Source: Flaviflexus salsibiostraticola (GTDB lineage Bacteria; Actinomycetota; Actinomycetes; Actinomycetales; Actinomycetaceae). From it: a DNA stretch of 64,000 nucleotides. Numbering within the stretch: position 1 is the stretch's first letter; each line of letters opens with the position of its first letter. Location of the stretch: positions 62,001-126,000 of the forward strand of contig NZ_CP034438.1 in assembly GCF_003952265.1 (NCBI RefSeq), written 5' to 3'. Position numbers and translations under genes: made by a program. Below, piece by piece: positions 8,848 to 17,105 of the stretch. Below the pieces are notes generated by a model. The model searched no databases. It worked only from the letters and a program-made list of their open reading frames with translations, and was not told the DNA's origin.

Positions 8848-9915
8848 TTGGCCGCAAAATCTGACGACCGCCAGAAGGCGCTCGACACGGCTCTCGCGCA
8901 GATCGACCGCCAGTTCGGCAAGGGTTCGATCATGCGCCTCGGCGATCAGGCCGCACAGAAAGTCAAAGTCATTCCCACCGGCTCGGTTGCCCTTGATGTT
9001 GCACTTGGGATCGGCGGGCTTCCCAGGGGCCGCGTCGTCGAGATCTACGGCCCGGAATCGTCCGGTAAGACGACCGTCGCCCTTCACGCCGTCGCCCAGG
9101 CCCAGAGGGCGGGCGGCATTGCCGGCTTCATCGATGCGGAGCACGCGCTTGACCCCGCCTACGCGCGCAACCTCGGCGTCGACACCGATGCCCTCATCGT
9201 CTCGCAGCCGGACACAGGCGAGCAGGCGCTCGAGATCATGGACATGCTCATCCGCTCGGGCGCACTCGACATCGTCGTCATCGACTCCGTCGCCGCGCTC
9301 GTCCCCAAGGCCGAGATCGAAGGCGAGATGGGCGACTCGCATGTCGGTCTCCAGGCCCGCCTCATGTCCCAAGCACTGCGCAAGATCACGGGTGCGCTCT
9401 CCGCATCCGGCACGACCGCGATCTTCATCAACCAGCTTCGCGAGAAGATCGGCGTCTTCTTCGGCTCGCCCGAGACGACGACGGGCGGCAAGGCTCTCAA
9501 GTTCTACTCGTCGGTCCGTCTCGACGTGCGCCGCATTGAGACGCTCAAGGAGGCAGGCTCGCCGATCGGCAACCGCACCCGCGTCAAGGTTGTGAAGAAT
9601 AAGATGGCACCGCCGTTCAAGCAGGCCGAGTTCGACATCATGTACGGCAAGGGCATCTCCCGCGAGGGTAGCCTCATCGACATGGGAGTCGACAACGGCA
9701 TCGTCCGCAAGTCCGGCGCGTGGTTCACCTACGAGGGTGAGCAGCTCGGCCAGGGCAAGGAGAAGGCGCGCGCCTACCTCGCGGAGAACACGGATACCGC
9801 CTCCGAGATCGAGCAGAAGATCCTCGAGAAGCTCGGCATCGGCGAGTACGCCGATGTCCCGAGCGCGGACAGCCCGGATGCCATGGCCGACGAATCGGTG
9901 CCCGCGGACTTCTGA
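8848..9915 (+). CDS. recA: Recombinase RecA
   Basis: A 355-residue recombinase that forms ATP-dependent filaments on single-stranded DNA, drives strand exchange and triggers LexA self-cleavage. Walker [10 protein letters not shown] is at residues 68-76, and the family blocks [11 protein letters not shown] and NQLREKIG are present. Length is normal and there is no intein. The TTG start at 8848 fits the conserved N-terminus and has AAGGAG about 6 nt upstream. A ~150-nt leader separates it from the SOS box. The stop overlaps the recX start by one base. Confidence 0.98.
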   Translation: MAAKSDDRQKALDTALAQIDRQFGKGSIMRLGDQAAQKVKVIPTGSVALDVALGIGGLPRGRVVEIYGPESSGKTTVALHAVAQAQRAGGIAGFIDAEHALDPAYARNLGVDTDALIVSQPDTGEQALEIMDMLIRSGALDIVVIDSVAALVPKAEIEGEMGDSHVGLQARLMSQALRKITGALSASGTTAIFINQLREKIGVFFGSPETTTGGKALKFYSSVRLDVRRIETLKEAGSPIGNRTRVKVVKNKMAPPFKQAEFDIMYGKGISREGSLIDMGVDNGIVRKSGAWFTYEGEQLGQGKEKARAYLAENTDTASEIEQKILEKLGIGEYADVPSADSPDAMADESVPADF

Positions 9916-10421
9916 TGAAGATCACGGGCGAGGAGTCCCCGGAGGAGCTCCGCGAGGAGGCCAGGGCGATTGTCCTGCGGCAGTTGGCGATGATGGACCG
10001 ATCGCGCCAGCAGCTGCTCGACGCCCAGATCTCTCGCGGGGTCCCCGAGGAGATCGCGATCGAGATCGTCGACAGGTTCGAGGAGGTCGGGCTTGTCGAC
10101 GACGAGAAGTTCGCCGCCATGCTCGTCCGCTCGAGGATGGCCGAGAAGCCCGTCTCGCGAACCGGTCTCGCTCGGGAGCTCTCTCGGAAAGGCATCGACC
10201 GTGAAGTCGCCGATGCTGCCCTCGAGGAGATCAGTCCGGACGATGAGCGCGAGGCGGCCATCGCCCTCGCCGAGAAGAAGGCTCGGTCGACACGAGGGCT
10301 CGATGATGCGGTCCGTCGTCGCCGCATCTACGGCGCCCTTGCCCGCCGCGGCTTCAACCCGGACCAGATCATGCACGCGCTCCGCTCCGTATTGGATGAC
10401 ACGGACGATTCAAGCTATTAG
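9915..10421 (+). CDS. recX: Regulatory protein RecX
   Basis: A 168-residue modulator that binds RecA filaments and limits their growth. It is mostly helical, with three-helix repeat units typical of RecX (SRGVPEEIAIEIVDRFEEVGLVDD is split here by family spacing; RRIYGALARRGF near the C-terminus). It overlaps the recA stop by one nucleotide (TGATG), so co-transcription and coupling are expected. The stop TAG lies inside a repeat-rich stretch preceding the next gene. Confidence 0.92.
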   Translation: MKITGEESPEELREEARAIVLRQLAMMDRSRQQLLDAQISRGVPEEIAIEIVDRFEEVGLVDDEKFAAMLVRSRMAEKPVSRTGLARELSRKGIDREVADAALEEISPDDEREAAIALAEKKARSTRGLDDAVRRRRIYGALARRGFNPDQIMHALRSVLDDTDDSSY

Positions 10422-10457
10422 GCTTGGAATTACTTAATCAAGTTCTATGGCTTGAAT
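10408..10457. promoter_or_regulatory. AT-rich repeat cluster, candidate operator of the satD-like gene
   Basis: Four half-sites related to TTCAAG/CTTGAA occur in 50 nt: ATTCAAGC (10408-10415), GCTTGGAAT (10422-10430), AATCAAG (10436-10442) and CTTGAAT (10451-10457). They form two inverted repeats. The stretch is much more AT-rich than its surroundings and lies directly before the satD-like start. Confidence 0.45.
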
Positions 10458-10467
10458 AGGAGTGGTC

Positions 10468-11052
10468 ATGTTCGTCCTCACCCTTGATCAGATCGGCTCC
10501 CGACGCGATATCGACCGGGTTCCGGACCTCCTCGCGCGCTATGACAGCGCCGACATGGTCCGCTCCTTCGAGCGCACCGTTGGCGACGAGGTCCAGGGTG
10601 TGACCGACGATGCCGCCACAGTCCGAACAATCGCCCTCGAAACTCTGCGCGACGGGCATTGGCACATCGGGATCGGCTCCGGTCTCGCCAAGCTGGGCGG
10701 GAGTGCCCGCGAGGGCAGTGGACCCGCCTTCGAGAATGCACGGACCGCGGTCGAAGGGGCTAAGAGCACCACCCGCTTCACGCCGTCGATCGCCGTCGTC
10801 GGAACGAACGAGGGGACAGCGGCGGAGGCCGAGGCGCTGCTGAGACTCCTCGGCAATCTCATCGAGTCACGGACGGAGGCCCAGTGGGAGGCGATCGATG
10901 CTCACCGGGCCGGCGAGACGGGACAGCAGATCGCCGAGCGGCTCGACATCAGCTCTGAGGCCGTGTCCCAGCGTCGAGGGTACGGTGCCCAAACGCTCGA
11001 AGAGGCCTGCTGGCCGCTCCTCGATCGCCTGCTCGCAGAATCGGAGGACTGA
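10468..11052 (+). CDS. SatD-family protein with C-terminal helix-turn-helix
   Basis: A 194-residue protein resembling the SatD family. Family-like features are the N-terminal LTLDQIGSRRDID strand, the GDEVQG motif at residues ~38-43, and WHIGIGSG with GPAFENAR in the middle. Residues ~145-175 (GQQIAERLDISSEAVSQRRG) look like a DNA-binding helix-turn-helix. The ATG at 10468 is chosen because AGGAG lies 5 nt upstream. It overlaps the next membrane-protein gene by one base, the typical SatD plus DUF3307 partnership. Biochemical function is unknown. The GDExQG motif recalls nucleotidyl-cyclase folds, but that is speculation. Confidence 0.7.
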   Translation: MFVLTLDQIGSRRDIDRVPDLLARYDSADMVRSFERTVGDEVQGVTDDAATVRTIALETLRDGHWHIGIGSGLAKLGGSAREGSGPAFENARTAVEGAKSTTRFTPSIAVVGTNEGTAAEAEALLRLLGNLIESRTEAQWEAIDAHRAGETGQQIAERLDISSEAVSQRRGYGAQTLEEACWPLLDRLLAESED

Positions 11053-11432
11053 TGGACATCCTCATCGCGGTCCTCGCGCTCCTCATCTCCGCCGTCGTTG
11101 GCTGGCTCGTCGTCGAGGGTGTGCTCGCCATCGCCCGCGTGGTTCCCGATGTGCGAGAGGGGAAGCTCATCCTCGAGCCTGAGCCGCCCAAGCGTCGTGT
11201 GCTGCGCGGCGGGACCGTCATCGGGATCCTCGAGCGCCTCTCGGTCACCGGCCTCATCATCGTCGGTCAACCCGGCCTCATTGCCGCCGTCGTCGCCATC
11301 AAGTCGCTCGGCCGCTGGTCTGAGCTCAAGGAGGACCCGGCCGTCAGCGAGCGCTTCATCATCGGCTCGCTCGCGAGCTGCATGTGGGCCGGGGCCTGCG
11401 GCTTCATCGCCCTCCAGCTCATAGTGGCGTGA
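11052..11432 (+). CDS. Small membrane protein resembling the DUF3307 C-terminal region
   Basis: A 126-residue protein with an N-terminal hydrophobic helix (residues ~3-28) and two further membrane segments (~60-82 and ~105-125). The stretch GILERLSVTGLIIVGQ, the KSLGRWSELKE motif and ERFIIGSLAS resemble the C-terminal half of DUF3307 proteins, which pair with SatD. The usual N-terminal DUF3307 half is missing, so this may be a minimal version. It starts on the last base of the satD-like stop. Function is unknown. Confidence 0.6.
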   Translation: MDILIAVLALLISAVVGWLVVEGVLAIARVVPDVREGKLILEPEPPKRRVLRGGTVIGILERLSVTGLIIVGQPGLIAAVVAIKSLGRWSELKEDPAVSERFIIGSLASCMWAGACGFIALQLIVA

Positions 11433-11626
11433 CCGCCCGCGGTAGGCTCCAGCGGGTCCGAACTGCCTGCCGACGCACCCGGGTCCGCCCGAGATCAGCG
11501 TTCATGAAGGGTTTGTCGGCCCGGAATCTCGGGGACCCGGTCATGTTCGGACGATTCTCCCGCATTGACCGGCCTTCCCGAAGGACCGTCGCCTCACAGA
11601 GTTCCATCTCTGCAGGCTGTGAGCCC

Positions 11627-11632
11627 TACAAT
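11627..11632 (+). promoter_or_regulatory. -10 hexamer TACAAT of miaB, leaderless type
   Basis: TACAAT ends 8 nt before the miaB ATG, with no Shine-Dalgarno between. The rest of the 208-nt gap (11433-11640) holds no gene I can support. Confidence 0.6.
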
Positions 11633-11640
11633 GGTGGGCG

Positions 11641-13200
11641 ATGACTGAGACAGCCCTTCCTCGCACCTACGCCATCCGCACCCTCGGGTGCCAGATGAAC
11701 GTCCACGACTCTGAACGTCTCGCCGGCCTCCTTGAGGGTGCCGGTTATCGACATGTCGACACCGTGCCAGAGGCGGCCGCGCGGGCCACGGACGCCGGTG
11801 ACGCAGGCGCGGACATCATCGTCCTCAACACGTGCTCGGTCCGCGAGAATGCGGCGAGCCGTCTCTTCGGCAATCTCGGCCAGCTCGCGGCGGTCAAGCG
11901 TGACCGACCCGGCATGCAGATCGCGGTCGGCGGCTGCCTCGCGCAGCAGATGCGGGACGGGATCGTCGAGCGGGCCCCCTGGGTCGATGTCGTCCTCGGC
12001 ACCCACAACCTCGACGTCCTGCCGACCCTGCTCGAGCGCGCGCGCCACAACAGCGAGGCGGCCGTCGAGATCGAGGAGTCGCTCAAGGTGTTCCCGTCGA
12101 CTCTGCCGACAAAGAGGGAGTCGGCCTACGCGGCATGGGTGTCGATCTCCGTCGGCTGCAACAACACGTGCACGTTCTGCATCGTTCCCCACCTGCGCGG
12201 CAAGGAGCGGGACCGCCGTCCCGGTGAGGTCCTCGCCGAGATCGGTGCGGTTGTCGCCGATGGCGCCCTCGAGGTGACGCTCCTCGGGCAGAACGTCAAT
12301 TCGTACGGCGTGGGCTTCGGTCAGAAGGGCGCCTTCGCCGATCTCCTGCGCGCCTGTGGCGGCATCGAGGGACTCGAGAGGGTCCGGTTCACGTCGCCGC
12401 ACCCGGCAGCGTTCACCGACGACGTCATCGACGCGATGGCGGAGACGCCGAACGTCATGCCCTCGCTCCACATGCCGCTCCAGTCCGGCTCCGACAGGAT
12501 CCTGCGGGCGATGAGGCGCTCCTACCGCTCCGCGAAGTTTCTCGGCATCCTCGAGCGCGTGCGAGAACGGATTCCCCACGCCGCCATCACGACCGATATC
12601 ATCGTCGGCTTCCCGGGGGAGACCGAGGAGGACTTCCAGGCGACACTCGACGTCGTCGAGCAGTCGCGCTTCTCCTCCGCGTTCACCTTCCTCTACTCGC
12701 CCCGGCCCGGTACACCGGCGGCCGACATGCCCGACCAGGTCCCGGCTGACGTCGCAAGCGAGAGATATAACCGGCTCGTCGCCCTGCAGAACCGGATCTC
12801 GCTCGAGGAGAACCAGGCGGTCGTCGGCAGGACCGTCGATATCCTCATCGCCGAGGGCGAAGGCCGCAAGGATGCCGATACCGCGCGTCTGACGGGGAGG
12901 GCCGAGGACAACCGTCTCGTCCACGTCGCCCTACCCGATCACCTGCGCCCGCACGTCGACTCGTTCTCGAGCGACGATCACGCTGAAGTGCTGCCGCGGC
13001 CGGGAGACATGGTGACGGCGACCGTCACCTACGGAGCTCCGCACCACCTCCTCGCCGATTCTGCACTGACCGGTGGCACCTTCTCGGTCCGGCGGACGCG
13101 TGCGGGGGATGCGTGGGAGAGGGCCCGCAGGCGCGTCGCCGAGCTCGATGCTGAGGCGGCCGCCCCGGTCACGCTCGGCATGCCGACGGTGCGACGATGA
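11641..13200 (+). CDS. miaB: tRNA-2-methylthio-N6-isopentenyladenosine synthase MiaB
   Basis: A 519-residue radical SAM enzyme that methylthiolates i6A37 in tRNA. The N-terminal MTTase domain has its cluster cysteines in [16 protein letters not shown] and GGCLAQQ. The radical SAM cluster motif CNNTCTFC is at residues ~174-181. A C-terminal TRAM RNA-binding domain spans ~400-475. miaA, which makes its i6A substrate, starts within the miaB stop (ATGA overlap). The C-terminal tail beyond TRAM is slightly longer than usual. Confidence 0.96.
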   Translation: MTETALPRTYAIRTLGCQMNVHDSERLAGLLEGAGYRHVDTVPEAAARATDAGDAGADIIVLNTCSVRENAASRLFGNLGQLAAVKRDRPGMQIAVGGCLAQQMRDGIVERAPWVDVVLGTHNLDVLPTLLERARHNSEAAVEIEESLKVFPSTLPTKRESAYAAWVSISVGCNNTCTFCIVPHLRGKERDRRPGEVLAEIGAVVADGALEVTLLGQNVNSYGVGFGQKGAFADLLRACGGIEGLERVRFTSPHPAAFTDDVIDAMAETPNVMPSLHMPLQSGSDRILRAMRRSYRSAKFLGILERVRERIPHAAITTDIIVGFPGETEEDFQATLDVVEQSRFSSAFTFLYSPRPGTPAADMPDQVPADVASERYNRLVALQNRISLEENQAVVGRTVDILIAEGEGRKDADTARLTGRAEDNRLVHVALPDHLRPHVDSFSSDDHAEVLPRPGDMVTATVTYGAPHHLLADSALTGGTFSVRRTRAGDAWERARRRVAELDAEAAAPVTLGMPTVRR

Positions 13201-14111
13201 TCATTGCCGTCGTCGGGCCGACCGCTGTCGGCAAGTCGGCGGCGGCCATCGATCTCGCCCACCGGCTCGGCGGGCCCGACGCCGCCGAGATCATCGGCGC
13301 AGATGCTCTGCAGCTGTATCGGGGCATGGATATCGGCACCGCGAAGGTGACTGCAGCTGAACGGCGCGGCATCGCCCACCACCAGATCGACGTGCTCGAC
13401 ATCAGTGAGGAGGCGTCGGTCGCCGCCTACCAGGCGCGTGCCCGACGTGACGCCGAGGTCATCGTGGCAAGGGGGCGGACCCCCATCGTCGTCGGCGGCT
13501 CGGGTCTTTACGTCTCTGCCATCCTCGATCGGATCGACTTTCCCGGCACTGTGCCCGAGGTGCGGACCCGGCTCATGGCGGACCTCGAGCGGCTCGGCGG
13601 GGCGGCGATGCATGCGCGGCTCGCGCAGATCGATCCACCGTCGGCCGCCGTCATCGACGCCCGCAACGAGCGCCGCGTCGTCCGCGCCCTCGAGGTCAAC
13701 GAGGTGACCGGTCGGTCCTTCCAGCCCGTCTTCCCCAGGCATACCTCCTTCTATGATGACGTCATCATGGTCGGGCTTGAGATGTCGGGGGATGTGCTGG
13801 AGGCTCGGATCGAGGCGCGTACGCGGACGATGATCGAGGAGGGACTCCTCGACGAGGTGCGGTGCCTCCGGGAGAGGGGCTTGGACAATGCGCCGACGGC
13901 ACGCATGGCGACCGGATATCGGGAGGCCCTCGCCGTCCTTGACGGCGACATGACGCTGTCCGAGGCCGCCGATGCCATCACCGCCGCCACCCGCCGGCTC
14001 GTGAAGAAGCAGCTCACCTGGTTTCGCCGGGACCCGCGGATCGCCTGGATCGACGCCGGTGACGCCGCGGCGCAGATCGAGCAGATCATCGAAGAGACGT
14101 CAGCCCAGTAG
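13197..14111 (+). CDS. miaA: tRNA dimethylallyltransferase MiaA
   Basis: A 304-residue enzyme that transfers a dimethylallyl group to A37 of tRNAs reading UNN codons, giving MiaB its substrate. The P-loop GPTAVGKSA is at residues 7-15. The [15 protein letters not shown] block and GGSGLYV follow. The C-terminal [14 protein letters not shown] is typical. It overlaps miaB by 4 nt. Its TAG stop coincides with the -10 hexamer of the next gene, dapF. Confidence 0.96.
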   Translation: MIIAVVGPTAVGKSAAAIDLAHRLGGPDAAEIIGADALQLYRGMDIGTAKVTAAERRGIAHHQIDVLDISEEASVAAYQARARRDAEVIVARGRTPIVVGGSGLYVSAILDRIDFPGTVPEVRTRLMADLERLGGAAMHARLAQIDPPSAAVIDARNERRVVRALEVNEVTGRSFQPVFPRHTSFYDDVIMVGLEMSGDVLEARIEARTRTMIEEGLLDEVRCLRERGLDNAPTARMATGYREALAVLDGDMTLSEAADAITAATRRLVKKQLTWFRRDPRIAWIDAGDAAAQIEQIIEETSAQ

Positions 14112-14114
14112 ACT
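14109..14114 (+). promoter_or_regulatory. -10 hexamer TAGACT of the dapF homologue
   Basis: TAGACT overlaps the miaA stop codon and ends 6 nt before ATG 14121. No Shine-Dalgarno is present. Confidence 0.55.
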
Positions 14115-14120
14115 GGTGCC

Positions 14121-15020
14121 ATGATCATTCCGGCACTTGAAGGCCTCACTCTGTCGAAGGGCAACGCGGGCGGCACCGATGCCATCATCGTCCCCGACCT
14201 CGACGGGCACCGCGATTTCGGACCAGACGACATCGCTCTCATCTGCGACCGGCGAAGCGGCGTAGGCGCCGACGCGCTCATGCGCATCGTCCGCATCGTC
14301 GGCGGCACGGGCGAGACAGGCTGGCGTATCGACGCCTGGGACGCCTCCGGCGACCTCATCGATGATCCGGGGCCGCTGGTGCGGCTCGCCGCCCACTATC
14401 TGCGCGTCTCGGGACTCATCCTCATGGAGGACGGCCAGACAGTCGACTTCGAGACGGCCGGAGGTCCTCGTGCGGCAACGCGATCGGGCGCGGGCTACGC
14501 CGTCGCGGCCGCTCTCGCGCTGCCCGCGAGCGATGAGGGCCTTGAGCGCGGCTTCGACGTGGCGGTCACCCTCGATGGTGTGGACGGGATGATGGCGGGG
14601 TTGACGATCAGCTCCGACCGCAGATCCGTCGTCGTCGCAGTCGAGCGGGAGGAGGACCTCACGTCAGCCACTGGCGGCGTCCAATACGATCCGAACCCGA
14701 GGGCGCCGGGCCTCGTCCTCGTCCACCCCGAGGGCGACACGGCCTTCCTCGACTTCGATGGAGTCGAACGGCCGGCGACGGTCTTCCAGCTGCGTGCGTT
14801 CGAACGCGGGGTTGAGGGGCCTGCCGGGGATCGTTGGGTCCGCGATGCGGCAATCGCGCTCGCGACGTGGGCGGGGGAGTCCGCAACGGGCATCTACCAC
14901 GCCGAGTCCGGACGTTATCGCACGGAGGTCCGGTTGACCGGTGGCGAGGTCGAGATCACCGGCATGGCCGAGATCGTCGCGGAGTTTATGCTGACGGGGC
15001 TCGCCGGCGAGGGTCGCTGA
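14121..15020 (+). CDS. DapF-like protein lacking both catalytic cysteines
   Basis: A 299-residue homologue of diaminopimelate epimerase in the conserved actinobacterial position after miaA. The fold is recognisable from ICDRRSGVGAD (41-51), RLAAHYLRVSGL (88-99) and FERGVEG (227-233). DapF normally uses two cysteines as acid and base, in CGNG and SCGTG motifs. Here the first motif is DDPGPLVR, with Pro83 at the Cys position. The second has Asp237 at the Cys position. The N-terminal GNDF motif is also altered (GGTDA). The reading frame is intact, so it is probably a non-epimerising descendant rather than a pseudogene. Its present role is unknown. Confidence 0.85.
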   Translation: MIIPALEGLTLSKGNAGGTDAIIVPDLDGHRDFGPDDIALICDRRSGVGADALMRIVRIVGGTGETGWRIDAWDASGDLIDDPGPLVRLAAHYLRVSGLILMEDGQTVDFETAGGPRAATRSGAGYAVAAALALPASDEGLERGFDVAVTLDGVDGMMAGLTISSDRRSVVVAVEREEDLTSATGGVQYDPNPRAPGLVLVHPEGDTAFLDFDGVERPATVFQLRAFERGVEGPAGDRWVRDAAIALATWAGESATGIYHAESGRYRTEVRLTGGEVEITGMAEIVAEFMLTGLAGEGR

Positions 15021-15606
15021 CCTTCAGCACCCGGAAGCCGCCAGACGAACCGATCCGGTCGACCTCGTACCCGCGCGTCCCGAGCCACGAGGACAGCGAG
15101 TCGGAGCCGAGGTTCTTCGAGACGACGATGTCGGCGTACCCATCCAGGTGCTCGAACCAGTCGAGAAGCAGCTGCTGAAGGGCCGGCTTGCCGATGCGGA
15201 CAGGCGGGTTGGACCAGATGGCTGCGATGCCGCGCTCGCGGGCGAGTGCGAGCCCCTCATCGGGGTCCGCGACGATAACATTCGTCAACCCGGCGCGAGC
15301 GGCGTTGGCGGCAGTCAGTGCTCGAGCCCGTTCGTTGACGTCCACGGCGAGCACGGTCGCGTTGGGGGAGGCGGAGGCCAGTGCGAGAGTGATGGGCCCC
15401 CAGCCGCAGCCGACATCGACCAGAAGTCCCTCCTCAGGCGGATCCTCGCAGTATTTGAGCAGAACCTGGGTTCCCTTATCGATTCTGTCGTGAGAGAATA
15501 CACCGCCCGCCGTCTCGACGGTGAAGACCTCGCCACGGATCGTGAACCGGTGCTCACGCCGCTTGTCTGGTCCGATCGGCTCGGGGGAGAAATAGTGGTC
15601 TGACAC
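14986..15606 (-). CDS. Class I SAM-dependent methyltransferase, RsmC/small-domain type
   Basis: A 206-residue methyltransferase similar to the catalytic half of RsmC, which methylates a guanine of 16S rRNA. The SAM motif VDVGCGWGPI is at residues ~63-72, AVDVNERA at ~89-96, and SNPPVRIG at ~132-139 is the NPP(F/Y)-type target-base motif. The GTG start is supported by a minus-strand -10 (TAGTTT) 6 nt upstream. It runs convergent to dapF and the ends overlap by 35 nt. Whether it acts on rRNA is an inference. Confidence 0.85.
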   Translation of the reverse strand: MSDHYFSPEPIGPDKRREHRFTIRGEVFTVETAGGVFSHDRIDKGTQVLLKYCEDPPEEGLLVDVGCGWGPITLALASASPNATVLAVDVNERARALTAANAARAGLTNVIVADPDEGLALARERGIAAIWSNPPVRIGKPALQQLLLDWFEHLDGYADIVVSKNLGSDSLSSWLGTRGYEVDRIGSSGGFRVLKVSDPRRRAPSA

Positions 15607-15612
15607 AGGACC

Positions 15613-15618
15613 AAACTA
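15613..15618 (-). promoter_or_regulatory. -10 hexamer TAGTTT of the methyltransferase gene
   Basis: Reading the minus strand, TAGTTT ends 6 nt before the GTG start at 15606, a leaderless arrangement. It lies in the short gap shared with divergent hflX. Confidence 0.45.
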
Positions 15619-15635
15619 CCGCACAGGGACGGCAC

Positions 15636-17105
15636 GTGAGAGAATGGCCGTACGAAAAGGAGAGTGCCATCACCCAACGCGATATGAGTTCCCGGGAGGG
15701 GACAGCCCTGCAGGCAGACGCAGATTACCGGGCAGATTACACGGGCGACAGCCTCGATCGCGAGGAGCGCTCAGCGCTCCGGCGCGTACCGAATCTCACG
15801 ACAGAGCTCGACGACATCACCGAGGTCGAATACCGACAGCTCCGCCTCGAGAATGTCATCCTCGTCGGCGTGTGGACCTCGGGAACGGTGGAGGACGCTG
15901 AGGTGTCCCTCCGTGAGCTTGCGGCCCTCGCCGAGACTGCGGGATCGGTCGTCCGGGGCGGTGTGCTTCAGAGGCGGGCCAAGCCCGACAACGCGACCTA
16001 TCTTGGATCGGGCAAGGCCAAGGAGCTCGCTCAGCTCGTCGCCGAGACTGGGGCCGATACCGTCATCGTCGACACCGAGCTGTCCCCGAATCAGCGGCGC
16101 AACCTCGAGGACGTGGCGAAGGTCAAGGTCATCGACCGCACCACCCTCATCCTCGACATCTTCGCGCAGCACGCGAAGTCGCGCGAGGGTAAAGCACAGG
16201 TCGAGCTCGCCCAGCTCGAGTACCTTCTTCCTCGCCTGCGCGGCTGGGGCGAGTCGATGTCCCGCCAGGCCGGTGGCCGCGTCGGTTCCGGAGACGGCAT
16301 CGGGGCCCGTGGTCCCGGCGAGACGCAGATCGAGCTCGACCGCCGTCGGATCCACCAGAGGATGGCGAAGCTCAAGCGCGACATCGCGGCCATGGAACCC
16401 GCGCGCCGCACCCAGCGCTCCAACCGGCGCCGCAACGCGCTGCCCTCCGTTGTCGTGGTGGGCTACACGAACGCCGGTAAGTCCTCGCTCATGAACCGTC
16501 TGACGGATGCGGGGGTGCTCGTCGAGAACGCGCTGTTCGCCACCCTCGATCCGACCGTGCGCCGCAGTGCGACGGAGGATGGGCGCGTGTACACGATCTC
16601 GGACACCGTCGGATTCGTCCGGTCGCTGCCAACCCAGCTCGTCGAGGCGTTCCGCTCGACCCTCGAGGAGGCCGCCGAGGCGGACCTTCTTCTCCATGTC
16701 GTCGATGCCTCGCATCCGGATCCCGTTGGCCAGGTCGATGCTGTCCACGCGGTCCTCGCCGATGTCGAGGGTGCGGAGGATGTTCACGAGCTCATCATCC
16801 TGTCGAAGTCCGATCTGGCGGACCCCGTCGACGTTGCGGCGCTTCGCTCCCGGTACCCGGGCTCGGTCGTCGTGTCCGCGAAGACGGGTGAGGGAATCGA
16901 GCTGCTCCGCTCCCGCATCGCCGAACTCCTGCCGCGACCCTCGGTCAAGGTCGACGTCACCGTCCCGTTCGACCGCGGCGATCTCATCTCACGCGCCCAC
17001 ACCGAGGGAGAGATCCTCTCCGAGGAGTACAGCGAAGACGGCACGGTGATCTCCGCTCTTGTCGATCCTGAGCTTGCGGCGGACCTCCGCAGTGCCGGTG
17101 ATTGA
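15636..17105 (+). CDS. hflX: GTPase HflX
   Basis: A ribosome-associated GTPase that splits stalled or heat-damaged ribosomes. The N-terminal HflX domain contains GSGKAKEL, TELSPNQRRNLE and GPGETQIELDRR. The G domain has GYTNAGKSS (G1), DTVGFVRSLP (G3) and SKSDL (G4). The start is uncertain. GTG 15636 is the first conventional codon in frame and is given here. However, the only good Shine-Dalgarno (AAGGAG, 15657-15662) lies 6 nt before an in-frame ATC at 15669, and the first ATG is 15684. The dinG-like start lies inside its 3' end. Confidence 0.93.
   Translation: MREWPYEKESAITQRDMSSREGTALQADADYRADYTGDSLDREERSALRRVPNLTTELDDITEVEYRQLRLENVILVGVWTSGTVEDAEVSLRELAALAETAGSVVRGGVLQRRAKPDNATYLGSGKAKELAQLVAETGADTVIVDTELSPNQRRNLEDVAKVKVIDRTTLILDIFAQHAKSREGKAQVELAQLEYLLPRLRGWGESMSRQAGGRVGSGDGIGARGPGETQIELDRRRIHQRMAKLKRDIAAMEPARRTQRSNRRRNALPSVVVVGYTNAGKSSLMNRLTDAGVLVENALFATLDPTVRRSATEDGRVYTISDTVGFVRSLPTQLVEAFRSTLEEAAEADLLLHVVDASHPDPVGQVDAVHAVLADVEGAEDVHELIILSKSDLADPVDVAALRSRYPGSVVVSAKTGEGIELLRSRIAELLPRPSVKVDVTVPFDRGDLISRAHTEGEILSEEYSEDGTVISALVDPELAADLRSAGD

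Noticed and set aside
15644..15901. Alternative ATG-started frame at the 5' end of hflX
   Set aside because: Out of frame with the HflX domain, Arg/Pro-rich and without similarity.
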